From contig JBBHKE010000908.1 in assembly GCA_037447655.1 (NCBI GenBank), forward strand, positions 1-64,000: a stretch of DNA of 64,000 bases, written 5' to 3'. A model generated the notes under the pieces. That model did no database searches. It was not told the origin of the DNA and saw only the letters and a list, made by a program, of their open reading frames with translations. Made by a program: the position numbers and the translations under genes. This stretch comes from Zygnema cylindricum. Taxonomy: Eukaryota; Streptophyta; Zygnematophyceae; Zygnematales; Zygnemataceae. Positions 11,743-22,682 of the stretch are shown here, in pieces. How positions within the stretch are numbered: the first letter of the stretch is position 1; every line of letters begins with the position of its first letter.

Positions 11743-13400
11743 TACCTAAGGGGGTGTCCCCATGCAATCGGTACTTTTATAATGTATTTTGGAAATTAGT
11801 GAAGATTCTCCGTACTACTTTGAAGAGCGTCCCAATGTGCGAAAATCATAGAGGTTTCATTCGTAGTATGCGCACGCATGAAACGCATGAAAAAGAATGA
11901 ATATGCGCATTTTACAAAATTCCAAAAAATAAAATGCGTTGACCGGATTTGACTTCGTAATCAAATAAAAAAAAAGAAACATTTAATCAGAAATAATACT
12001 GCAACTTAGGGTATGTGCTCATGTCATAAACCACCGGGTTTTTTTTGTCGTTTTGCTCCAAAATTCAGTCCCTAACTAGATAATCTCATTTTGGCGGTTT
12101 CAAATTTTCGACCCACGGGCACGCGAACCAGCTCAGCAAAAAACTTTATCAGAAATCATCTCGCAAAGGGTACGTCCCCATGTAATCGGTACTTTGATAA
12201 AGTATTTTGGACTGTAGTAAAGATTCTCCGTACTACTTTGAAGAGCGTCCCTATATGCGAAAATGAAGTCCGAACTTTGAAATGTGACGGTAATAGACGT
12301 AGGTACAACTTGTGACGATTGAAGCCGACTACGAAACTTCCAACGATGAGTGACGCCAACAAAAACTGCGAGACGTCTAGATTTTTGTGAAATTGTAAAT
12401 GTTTAGGGTTTGATGACATTGTGACGTCATGCTCACTTGTGACAACGTCGACGTCACTGATTTTCCGCCATGGTTTCCCGATTTCGTTTTTTATACTTTT
12501 CTCACTCGACTTGCCATTAAAAAAAAACCTAGAAATTGTTAAAAACAATATTTTTAAAAGATCTTTCATTTTATACCAATATTGTTGTGTCTCATTCTAA
12601 AAAGTATGAGATAAAAGCGAAGGTGTGAGAGGGAGAGGGGAGAGGCGACGACGGCGCAAAATTTTGCAAAGGACCTCATGAATGAAAGTGGAGGTCCGAG
12701 ACCCCTGCAAATTTTTTTCCGTACATGCACGTGACGGGCACGGAGAAAAATAGCGAGGACCCTCCCTCGTCCTAAAATTTTCCCACTCTTGTAGCGCGTG
12801 CGTGGGTCGTTTTTCATTCGTTGTTTGGGCGGTACTTGAACTAAAATCAACCCCTCGAGGTGATTTTGGATGAAGTTTTTTTTGGGGCTGGATTCTCTTG
12901 CCTGGGGGTCGAAAAGGAGAGAACGTCAAAATGCGTTCACATGACGACAAACATGCCGTACATTCAAAGTATGAATTGACGTTCACTTTACTTTGGTAAA
13001 TGATTTTCTCGTATGGCTAAAGTTTTTGTCAAAGTTCCCTGAATTTTAGGGCAAAAAGACAGAGAAAAATAGATACTTTAATACATGGGGACCATAGAGG
13101 TTTCATTCGTAGTATGCGCACGGTAAAAAACTTTGAAAAAGAATGCATATGCGCATTATTCAAAATTTCACATTTTATAAAATGCGTTGACCGACTTTGA
13201 CCTGATTATAAAATAAAAATACGAAAAAAATCATCAAAAGTACTACTACAACTTAAGGTATGTGCCCATGTATTAAAGTACCGGGTTTTTTATTAGCACG
13301 AAGGAGAGTACTCCCTATTTTTTTCATTGCCCATCACGCGCATGTACGTAAAAAAATTGCAGTTAATCAAATTCAACTAAAAAAAAAGTTTACATCAACG
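11743..13400. mobile_element. Cluster of nested PIF/Harbinger-like MITE pieces
   Basis: Several ends of one terminal motif occur here: TAA then GGGGGTGTCCCCATG near 11743, GGTATGTGCTCATG at about 12011, GGGTACGTCCCCATG at 12168, and an inverse end (CATGGGGACC) at about 13085. Interiors match the better-preserved copies at 30892-31796 and 33205-34146 (shared blocks around 12120-12165 and 12640-12740). No transposase is visible. Boundaries of individual copies are uncertain because they are broken into each other. Confidence 0.55.
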
Positions 13401-13414
13401 TTGGTACTGCTTAA

Positions 13415-13957
13415 CTACACCGCCAATCGTTATTAGCGTTGTGTACACTAATTCCGTCCCGCTTTTTTTTTTTTATTCTCCATTAGCGTAGTTCATTCTA
13501 TTTTTTTCTTTATTCTATTTAGGGTTATTTTCAGTACGTTGTCTCTTAAATAGAGTGGTGTACGGTCAGTGTCAGACCGTACATAAATGTACCTTTTTAA
13601 GTTAAAAAGTACAATAAGTTAGTTTTAGTAACCGTGGACGCATGAGAATGTGCGTTCTAAAAAGGAAAAAAAACCAAGTCGTAAAAAATCCCGCTCGCAC
13701 ATATTCGTCCTACAGTCGCGTTTCGACTGTGTGAATGTACGATTTGTGTACGATTTGTCAGATTTTGTACGGAGGCCTATATTAGTGTAAGCATGTTTGC
13801 GACCGACATTTTTTTTTCAAAGATCCAAATTACCATAATCAAACAATTAGAATGTATGATTTTTTTCAAAATTTTCAAATTCTTAAATAGCGTACACCAC
13901 TATAATTATTTTTATACGCTAAAAAAACTTACACGCTAATAACGATTGGCGGTGTAG
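13415..13957. mobile_element. MITE with a 25-bp perfect terminal inverted repeat
   Basis: The left end starts CTACACCGCCAATCGTTATT and the right end is its exact inverse over 25 bp. The interior has no coding content and includes a block around 13555-13600 (GTACGGTCAGTGTCAGACCG) that recurs at about 15100 and 36140. TTAA lies near both ends, but offset by 2 bp on the right, so the TSD is not certain. Superfamily unknown. Confidence 0.65.
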
Positions 13958-15636
13958 CGTTAATTATTCTAATGTCGAATTTTTATAAATAGTGTAATGT
14001 AAAAATGTGCCAGTCCGTACTAAAACTGCTCATTAATTCGTCTAGACGTACAAAATAAGTGTCAGAGAATGGCGTCGAAAGGGAAAATTGAGTGCGTCGC
14101 ACGGAAAAGCGTACTCAAATTTGATTCTAAGTCATAAAAGACGAGAGAAAATCGCAAGAACGTGTTCTCACATATTCAGGCGACGAATATGTGAACACAG
14201 ACTTTCGCGGCTACCCTAAAAGCATGGGAAACTCTATCAATTTCTTAACTCAAACAGCGATTCACGGTGTACTTTCAACCTTTTTTTATAAACTCCGTAC
14301 ATTATACCCGTACATTAAATCCGTACACGAAATGTATACGAAATTTACGAAAAGTTCAAAAAACCCTAAAAATAATGCATAATCGTAAAAATTTCAAAAA
14401 ATTAACGAATAAACCTCTATGATGGGGACGTACCCAATTTGATGTTAGTTAAAGTATCTCTCTGAGAGCAAATGAAAAAAGTCCACGCATGCGCCACACA
14501 AGTTGGAAAGTTTTAGCACGAGGGAGAATACTCGCTATTTTTTTCATTGCTCGTCACGCGCATGTACGTAAAAAAATTGCAGTTAATCCATTTTAAATTT
14601 TTAACTCAATTTTTTTTTTGCGTTAATGTTGGTACTGTTTAAATACTAATTTCGAATGTTTTTCAATAGTGTAGCGTACGAAATGTGTCAGTTCGTACTA
14701 AAGCTTGTAATTATTTTGTTCATACGTACAGAATAAGTGTCAAATAAAGGTGTCGACAGTCGAAATTGATTGCGTCCCACGAAAAATCGTATAGAGATTT
14801 GATTCCAAGTCATAAAAACGAGGGAAAATCGCGAGAACCTGTTCTCATAAGTTTAGGTGTTGAATATGTGAACAAAAACTATCTCGGCTACCCTAAAAAC
14901 ATGGGAATGTGTATCGATTTCTTAATTCTAGTACACCGCGAATATTTATTAGAGTATATAACTCTAATTTGGGTTCTTGGAATTGTGATTTTTTTTTTAA
15001 ATAGTATACATGATTTTGATTTTTCCTTTACGTTAATTGAGATATAGTACAAAATAGCGTAAAAAACGAAAATACAATAAGATGTAAATAGTGTGGTGTA
15101 CGGTCGATGTTAGACCATACATTCAAAAACTAAAAAGAATAACGCATTTTCGTAAAAAAATCAAAATTTGTACGAATGAAGCCTCATCGAATAATCGGAA
15201 CTTTGACATGGCGATTGTAGACATAAATTACAACTTTGTGGTTGAGGGCGACTAAATTAGGAAACGAAAAAAAAGTGGCGATTGTAGGCTGCTAATTTTT
15301 GTAGTTTTGTGACATAGCGGATGATTAACAGTGGGCGGTGTGGCGCCATGCTCACTTTCATTGACAACGCGCGTCACTCATCTAAGAACTTTCGGCCATG
15401 GTTACTTGATTTTGATTTTTCAACTTTTCTCACTCGACTTGCCATAAAAATATACATAAAGGTAGTCAAAAGATTTATTTTTCAAATATCTTTCATTTCA
15501 TCCCACTATCATCGTGCCTCAATCATTGATAGTGTGAGAGGGAGAGGGGAAAGGCGACGACGAGGCAAATCTATGCAAAAAAAACCCATGAATGAAAGTG
15601 GAGGTCCAAGACCCCTCCATATTGTGTTCCATACAT
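13958..15636. mobile_element. Further MITE fragments, no gene
   Basis: Fragments of the same two MITE groups recur: blocks at 14515-14590 and 15085-15130, and a Harbinger-like interior at 15200-15636. Short open frames here (14766-15047, 15321-15641) are chance frames in repeat DNA. Confidence 0.5.
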
Positions 15637-15985
15637 GCTAAAATTTTGTGGTCTCCATTGAGCCACAGAATGAGCAGCCTATGTAAAGCCTCTAGGATAA
15701 TATTTTCCCGTTCCACTTTCCCACTGAATAAGTGCCGCCCATGCACACAAATATTCTGACCACCCTCACCCCTGTGAGGATGAGCCTCCCTTGAGTCAAA
15801 CGCAAAAAAAATCATTGAATTTGCTCCCCTGAGCAGTAAGTTATGGCTGGTCAAAGATGACCTTTATAGTTACAAGCTCTCTTAGAGAGAGGTACCTAAA
15901 TATCACTAAGTCTTGGTCGTCCTACTCACGACTACCTACTACTAAACCCTAGCCCAATAGAAACACTATACAGTACAAGAAGGTA
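15637..15985 (-). mobile_element. Truncated 3' LTR of copia element II
   Basis: Only the downstream ~350 bp of a family-1 LTR remain, closely matching the corresponding part of 19066-19958. On the minus strand it begins abruptly inside the former RT coding region at about 15985. A deletion has therefore removed the rest of RT, RNase H and the first part of the LTR. Confidence 0.75.
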
Positions 15986-18900
15986 CCGATCGGTTTTCGG
16001 GCTGGCGGACAATCTACCAACTCCCATGTATTGGCTACCATGATAGAGGCCATTTCTTCATTTATAGTTGTGATCCACCGGGTACTTTCTGGGGTGTTTA
16101 TGGCCTCTAAGTATGTTTGAGGTTCATTCGTGTGAGACATCTTTGTGAGTTGGTTATTTACTTGTCTTTCTTGAAGTCGTTTACTCCTTCTTCTTCCCCC
16201 TTCAAAATCAGAAGGCGGTATGGAAGGCATCCTTGGGTTTCGTTTAGGAAGATTTTCAGCTCCCCTATCTTCCAATTCCGGTGTCTCATCAAAATCCTCA
16301 TCGGTTTCCACTTCGTATTGTGGCGTTGCCTTGGATATTGTCCTTCCCTCCCCCTTTTGTAGATTTGCAGATTTTCCTTTTTCTCCATCTTCCTTCTCTA
16401 CATTTTCTAAGTCAAAATCAGAAAACTGATCCGTTTCAAATCTGATTTTGACTTCCTTATTATATTTGAATGGATCAATGGACTTCACTTCATTCATCAC
16501 CACTATATGTTTTACCAAAATTATATCTCCATTTTCAAGTAATACACCCGGTATCCTTTTGTGCTCTCATCATATCCTACAAGATATCTTGGTTTCCCTC
16601 TTCCCTCTAACTTCCATTTAGTCTTATCGGAATCCAAATTTTAAACTTGACTTCCAAACACTCTCAAATTAGACAAATCAGGCTTTCTTTCTATCCACCT
16701 CTCATACGGAGTTTCCTCCTTATTTGTTGAAGTTAGGACTCTATTTTTGATGAAATTAGTATAGTTAATAGACTCAGCCCAAAACTGCAGGTTTATCCTC
16801 TTATCACTTAACATACTTCTGGACATATCTTCTAAAGTTCTATTCACTCTTTCTGCTACTCAATTTTATTCTAGATTATAGGGAACATGTTTCTTATGAT
16901 GAATTCCTTCTTCTTTAAGATATTCTTCAAATTCTTTTGAGGTGTATTCTTTCCTATTATCACTTCTTATCTCCTTTATTGAGGTTTCATGTAGCTTTTC
17001 AATCCATAACTTTTACTCTTTGAAACATTTTAATACCTCTAACTTATGTTTGAGAAAATATACCTTCGTGTATCTAGACCAATCATCTGTGATGGTTAAC
17101 ATCCATCTCTTCCCCCCATGTGAAGCATACCTAGCAGGTCCCCAAACATCAGTGTGAACTAGATCTAATACTTTCTCTCTCCTAAATGTGGGCTGCCTTT
17201 GGAAATGGAAGTCTATGAATCTTCCCTTGGGCACATCCACTACAATCATCAAAGGTCTCATCAGCCTCAAAAGTAATACCCTCCACTATTCCCCTTTTTC
17301 TTCATTTTCTTTAATCTATCTAGATGCACATGCCCCAACCGTTTATGCCAAAGCATCATCTCACTTGCACACGAGTAGAGAACACTCTTTTCATTGCAAA
17401 GAACAATTCGAATATTCTCTGACTGCCCTACCCAGCTTTGAATTAAACCTCATTATCAAAGCTTGTTGTGAAGATTCCTTTCCTAGTTCCTGTTTCAAAC
17501 TCCTTTTCAGCTAGGACAGCTGTTGAGACTAGGTTCTTGCTAAGCTGTGGAATGTAAAGAACATCTAAGAGTGTTATTGTTGAGGCCTTTCTATCAACTA
17601 GAACCTTCAAGTCAACACTTCCAACAAGACTTGTGGCTTCTACTCTACCATCTCCGTACTCTATCTCAACTGCTGGGATCTTTCTCAGTTTAGTGAACCA
17701 TTGCTTATCTTTGCACATATGCATTGAAGCCCCTAAATCTATGATCCACCCATCCTCGGGTGGATCCCTCTTACCTCCAAAAGCACACTGATCTTTCTCA
17801 GTTTAGTGAACCACTGCTTATCTTTGCACATATGCATTGAAGCCCCTAAATCTATGATCCACCCATCCTCGGGTGGATCCCTCTTACCTCCAAAAGCACA
17901 CTTTTGTCTATGTGGAATGTCGACATGTTTTTCAGTGTTTTTCGTATTAAGAAGAAGCTCCTCAAGCTCCTCTTCTGGTTCAATTTTTCCTTCCACTTCC
18001 TCATCATGAACTTGAGTCAGGAAAGCCTTTTTCTTTCCTCCATCCCTTGAGGTTCCTTGACCATCTTTCAGTCGAAGATCTGCAAGTTTGACACAAACTG
18101 CCATATAGTGTTCTAGTTTTTTGCAGAAGTGACATAATCCTCCTCGAGAAGTTCCTCTCCCCTGTCTATCAAATTTGCCACCTCCTTGTCCTCTTCCTCC
18201 AAAGTTTCGATAAGGATCTTTCTCTCTCTCCTCATCACGCTTCCGCCAATCAGCTCCTGCAGACAATGCTTGAACACTTAGACTCCCTCTCTTAAGCTCT
18301 ATGGTGCTTTCTTTCACTAAAATCATTCCCACTGTGTCATCCCAATTCCAATTGTTATATGCTATGTCCTGCAATCGATTAATGATATTCTCATACTCTT
18401 CAGGTAGTTTCATCATTAATGTGTTCACTCTTTGTCTCTTGGACCATGAGTTACCTACACTCTCTAACTCTCCAAATAATGCTCCTAAATCATTGCAATA
18501 ATTATTCATACTTCCTCTTTTATACTTATAAGCTGTAATCTTATTTTCCGCCAACTGTTGTTGCTGCAATGATCCACTCTTATATTTGTTAACTAGTGAT
18601 ATCCAAATCTGAGATGAAGATTTGACATGCATAAGGGGAATGGCAATGCCATTTGCTACACTTTTAAGAATTAAGAGCTTAGCAACCTTGTCTTTGTAGT
18701 TCCACTTTTCATACTCTGATTTTTCGGTCTGAACCCTTGTCGCCGTTGTTGGTGGTGCAGTTGCCGGTATCGCCTTCGGCAATGGTGTCGCTTGAGTTGC
18801 AACTCCTCCGTTTTCTCCTTCCCTGACAATCTCCTCTCCTTCCTCATCTTCATCCTTGGTGATGGTGGCAGCTGTTCTACCAACTGTAGGGACGGAGGTG

Positions 18901-19061
18901 CCAGAAAAACGTGTCCCTCCAAACCCAGGTGGAGGTGGGCATCGAATTTTTCAAGACACTATGCCACATAGATGCTTCTCAAATAGTTCTCCCTCCATCA
19001 TCATTTCCCAATACAAAAATTCTGATCCATCAAATATGGGCACCTTAGAGGGTGGGCCCAT
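15986..19061 (-). pseudogene. Copia element II gag-protease-integrase-partial RT
   Basis: Minus-strand Ty1/copia polyprotein. Gag starts at the ATG at 19061 (MGPPSKVPIFDGSEF). The Gag core lies at 18782-18200, with a zinc knuckle CHFCKKLEHYMAVC near 18135. The protease motif is written DLGAS, where DTGAS or DSGAS is usual. Integrase pieces lie at 17270-17013 (HTDVWGPA; TDDWSRY) and 16847-16641 (MLSDKR; FWAES; YERW). A connector follows at 16518-16150, then the RT N-terminus (TWELVDCPPARKPIGT), which stops dead at the truncated LTR. The catalytic part of RT and all RNase H are absent. A 113-bp tandem duplication at 17677-17902 throws the protease out of frame, and other frameshifts exist. Non-functional. 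Confidence 0.85.
17677..17902. repeat. 113-bp tandem duplication in element II protease
   Basis: The block beginning GATCTTTCTCAGTTTAGTG at 17677 repeats from 17790 almost without change. The period of 113 is not a multiple of three, so it shifts the reading frame at the protease active-site region. Confidence 0.9.
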
Positions 19062-19065
19062 AACC
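19048..19065 (-). promoter_or_regulatory. Primer-binding site (half tRNA-iMet type) overlapping gag ATG, element II
   Basis: Immediately after the LTR CA, the minus strand reads GGTTATGGGCCCACCC. This complements the anticodon arm of plant initiator tRNA-Met (GGTGGGCCCAUAACC), as in Drosophila copia. The ATG complementing the CAU anticodon is in frame with Gag. The same arrangement occurs in elements I and VI. Confidence 0.75.
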
Positions 19066-19958
19066 TGAAATTTTGTGGTCTCCATTGACCCACAGAATGA
19101 GCACCCTATGTAAAGCCTCCAAGATAATATTTGTCCCATCCACTTTCCTATTCACTAAGAGCCGCCCTGGCACACAAATATTTTGACCACCCTCACCCGT
19201 GTGAGGAGAAGACTCCCTTGAGTCAAACGTAAAAAGAATCATTGAATTTGCTCCCCTGAGCAGTAAGTTATGGCTGGTCAAAGATGACCTTTATAGTTAC
19301 TAGCTCTCTAAGATAGAGGTACCTAAATATCACTAAGTCTTGGTCTGCCTACTCACGACTACCTACTACAAAACCCTAGTCCAATAGGAACACTATATAG
19401 TAGAAGAAGGTATAATAGGAGATGTACTTATTGTATGGCCATTATACGACATGGTCTACAAAGTGACACCTGTCAAATCGGGAGCCATGGTTCCTCCTCC
19501 CATCTTCTCCGGTATCAAATAATGTTGCACCACGTGGCACCGCGTGACGCTATCTCCAAATGACGCCAAAAGCTCACTTCGGGTGGCGGCTATAATGTCG
19601 GTCGTCTGATCAAAACATATTTTACACGGTTCAGATTCGCGTACATGCATGAATTGCTCCTTTTCGTTAGTCAGTTGTTAGTTAGCTGTCGTGTTAATGT
19701 TTATATATCTTTGAAACCAGTCACGTGTATCGTTTCGATAACGCCCTAGTGGATAAGGAGTACGTCTCAATACTTGCTCTGAGACCCTGGGTCAAATCTA
19801 GACTTAGGCAACATTTTAGTAAAATAAAATATCCTATACTTCAAAATTGGCCACTTTCAAAATTTTGTGGGAGCCATGGCGTGCCTTTGATCCACACTCT
19901 CTTTCTTTAAAGTAAAACTAAAATAGAGAAGTGAACTATTAATTACCTCTTTTCAACA
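19066..19958 (-). mobile_element. 5' LTR of copia element II
   Basis: Minus-strand LTR of 893 bp starting TGTTGAAAAG (19958) and ending TTTCA (19066), directly followed by the primer-binding site GGTTATGGGCCC. Confidence 0.8.
19745..19799 (+). repeat. tRNA-like A-box/B-box module inside LTR II (antisense)
   Basis: CCTAGTGGATAAGGAG (19745) resembles a Pol III A-box and GGGTCAAATCT (19789) a B-box. It sits at the same LTR position as the modules in LTRs III to VI, on the strand opposite to the element. Confidence 0.4.
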
Positions 19959-20613
19959 TATGTTCGTCGTTTTTGTAATTGCGCTTGACCTACAGGGAAA
20001 AAAAAAACGAGTACTCTCCCTCGTCCTAAAATTTTGCAATTTGTGTGGCGCATGCGTGGGTGTTTTCTATTGGTTGTTTGGGCGATACTTGAACTAAAAA
20101 CACCCTCTCGAGGAAATTTTTGATCAAGATTTTTTATAGACTGGATTTTCTTGCCCGGGGGTAAAAAAAAAAAAAGGCCAAAATGCGTTCACATGACGAC
20201 AAACACACAAAAAAATCGGGGAAATATTGAATTTGGCGTTTATTGTACTTTGGTAAAAATTGTTTTTCTTGTAGGGGTAAAGTTTTTCTCAAAGTTCCAT
20301 GACTTTTGGGGCGAAAAAACAAAGAAAAGTCGATACTTTATTACATGGGGACACCCCCTAACAAGTGGATTATGACATACGTGGTTATTCCATGCTAGTG
20401 GGGATGTCTTTGATGAAACCATCATCTTTTTTTTCTGGTAGTTCACTGTTTCTCGATCCAAAAAAACGACAAATAATATGTGATCATGATAGAGGCAATA
20501 CATCACATTTGTTGGATTGGCACGTGAATTCGGTTTAGTACGGGGTAGAATATGGAAGATCCATACTCGAAGCCCCCCGTAATAAATGTGTACGGACCCG
20601 CCAAATCTACGTC

Positions 20614-20685
20614 GAGCTGATGGCACAGTGGTAGTGCGTTCGCAGCTAAAGTGAAAGGTCCTAGGTTCAAGCCCTGGCCGGCTCA
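20614..20685 (+). repeat. tRNA-like cloverleaf in TRIM LTR 1
   Basis: All four arms fold with standard lengths: acceptor GAGCTGA/CCGGCTC (one mismatch, one wobble), D arm GCAC-AGTGGTA-GTGC, anticodon arm TTCGC-AGCTAAA-GTGAA, variable AGGTC, T arm CTAGG-TTCAAGC-CCTGG. It has A- and B-boxes suited to internal Pol III initiation. The triplet at 34-36 would be CTA, but position 33 is G where real tRNAs have U, so a decoding tRNA is unlikely. Confidence 0.75.
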
Positions 20686-20897
20686 ATGCTCCCAGTGTGG
20701 GACATGCCGAATCCCGAATTTCTAGGAAATCTAGCATGGTATAAGAGCCAGCGAGATTGCGGATGGTTTGACAGGCTTTCCCCTGAGGGGGGGTGTTGGA
20801 TTGGCACTTGAAGTCGGTTCAATACGGGGTAGAATATGGAAGATCCATACTCGAAGCCGCATGTAATAAATGGGTAAGGACCTACCGGGCACTACGT

Positions 20898-20971
20898 CGA
20901 GCTGGTGGCACAGTGGTAGTGTGTTCGCGGCTGAAATGAAAGGTCCCAGGTTCGAGCCCTGGCCGGCTCAA
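20898..20971 (+). repeat. tRNA-like cloverleaf in TRIM LTR 2
   Basis: Same module as in LTR 1, with a fully paired acceptor (GAGCTGG/CCGGCTC) and a perfect T arm (CCAGG-TTCGAGC-CCTGG). The anticodon stem has one mismatch and the loop reads GGCTGAA. Confidence 0.75.
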
Positions 20972-21027
20972 TTTTCCCCAGTGTGGGACATGTCGAATCC
21001 CAGATTTCTAGGAAATCTAACAACATT

Positions 21028-21621
21028 TTGGGAAAATTTTCTTTCCCATATAAATGTTTTCCATGCAATCATAACGACAATCAATTGTTTGGAAAAAAAA
21101 AGAATGAGTTCCGATAGTTAATGTGTGATAAATAAAGAAATGTAAAATCGTTTAATACAATAACGAAGGTTGTTATTTAGTATCTTCAATTTCCGTGTAG
21201 CCCAAAAATACAGATACTAGAGATCACATTGCAACAAAATAGTTGATAGAGGTGACAAATAACATATACCTTTATTTATATGTTGGTGAATAAACATATA
21301 TATGGTAAATTTCAATTTTTATATTATATATAATTATATCGCTAAATAATAACGAAAGATTATTTTTAGCACACAATAAAAACTTAACTCCATTGTGAAC
21401 CAAACGATATGGCTCACACATAAAGAATCAAGAGCTTAAAAAAATGGTCATGGAATACAAAGATATTCAAGATTCAAACTGGACCTCAATCCAATTTTTA
21501 TTATGCAAAAACAAGAATCGCAATGTTTACCAATTTGATTTATTTTTTCATTTTATTTTCCATTGTGACTATTTGAACGTGTTATTTTGTTTTTACCATT
21601 TTCGCACCCTAGACCGATATT
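21028..21621. other. AT-rich spacer, nothing recognised
   Basis: Low-GC sequence between the TRIM and the LTR of copia element III. No coding, RNA or repeat signal is seen. Confidence 0.4.
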
Positions 21622-22682
21622 TGTGAAACTGTGAGACCTTCATAAGTCCTCAGAGTGGACAGCTTCCAAAAAGCCTCTAGGATAACCCTGACCCCTTTGT
21701 GTTTCATTAAGAATAACTGCCACCCTGGAAAACAAAAACTCTGACCACCTTCACCCATGTGAAGTCAAGACTCCCTGAGTCGATAGCAAAAAGAATCTCT
21801 GAATTTGCTCCTCTGAGCAGTAAGTTATGGAGGGTCAAAGTTGACCTTTTGTACAGCAGCTCTGTGGGAGAGAGGGTCCTCTCTACCAATTTTTTCTAAG
21901 TCCTATCTCTCTCACAAACTCTATCTACTGATGTACGGACCAATCATATTACTCTTTTGTACACAAAAGTACAGTTGCCGGTGTACTTATTGTACGAATA
22001 CTGTACGACATGGCCTAAATGTCGACACGTGGTGTATCTGGATTCGCTCCCTTAATCCTCAGAGATGCCGCGATCCAATGTCTTTCTGCCACGTGTCATC
22101 CAATATGGCGATGACCACAAACCACCGAAATCCTCTTCCGCGATCTAGGCATTCATTCCGGCTGTCCGATAAAATGCATATTTAATCATAGCTGTTATAA
22201 ATACATGCGCGGTATTCGTTTCGCTATCGAAACAAATGCGCGGTACTTGTTCCTTGTCCGTACTTTAATCCATACTTTTACATAACTAGATCTATATATC
22301 CCGTAAGCAGTTGTAGTTAAATGAATTATCCTACGTAATTATATTTAAATAATTATCAAACCCACTATCATGTATCATTAGTCTTAGACTTAACGGTTAG
22401 GACTACCGGCTACCGGCTATCTATTACTCCGTAGGTATCTGGATCAAATCCTGGTTCTGACATCTATCCTTTTAGTAAATAAACTGGTAAATAAACTAAT
22501 CTATTTCCCGTAAATCTCTGGATAGCCTAAGCAGCCATGGCTCTAGCTTCTACTCCAACTTCTAAGTGACTGCGACAAGTGTGGGAGTTGGAGAGAGAAG
22601 TTAGAGATAGACTGCCTCGGCTTCTTTCTGTATTTTAATTTAGACCTAGAAAATACTTAAAAATGAACCATCAATTTCTACA
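21622..22682 (-). mobile_element. 3' LTR of copia element III
   Basis: Family-1 LTR. On the minus strand it starts TGTAGAAATTGATGG at 22682, just after a polypurine tract (AAAATAAAGGGAG) and the RNase H stop, and ends near 21622. It is close to LTR IV (41690-42706). Confidence 0.75.
22386..22451 (+). repeat. tRNA-like A-box/B-box module inside LTR III (antisense)
   Basis: A-box-like TTAACGGTTAGGACTACCGG and B-box GGATCAAATCC (22441) lie about 50 nt apart. The B-box is flanked by short complementary arms, as in a T stem. Confidence 0.5.

Larger units (their letters stand above)
20510..21022 (+). mobile_element. Complete TRIM element with tRNA-like LTRs
   Basis: Terminal-repeat retrotransposon in miniature. 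Two direct LTRs (20510-20736, 227 bp; 20794-21022, 229 bp) start TGTTGGATTGG and end CA. Only 57 bp lie between them: a primer-binding site TGGTATAAGAGCC (20737), close to the initiator tRNA-Met 3' complement TGGTATCAGAGCC, and a G-rich polypurine tract (GAGGGGGG) just before LTR 2. The 5-bp target duplication ACATT is perfect (20505-20509 and 21023-21027). There is no coding capacity, so it must borrow proteins from an autonomous LTR element. Each LTR contains a tRNA-like sequence in sense orientation. Confidence 0.92.

Noticed and set aside
20644-20650. The TRIM tRNA-like loop reads AGCTAAA, formally anticodon CTA, an amber suppressor that could serve the UAG in elements A and B.
   Set aside because: Position 33 is G instead of the invariant U, LTR 2 has CTG, and the 62.5-kb fragment has TTG. 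The triplet is not conserved, so a suppressor role is not supported.
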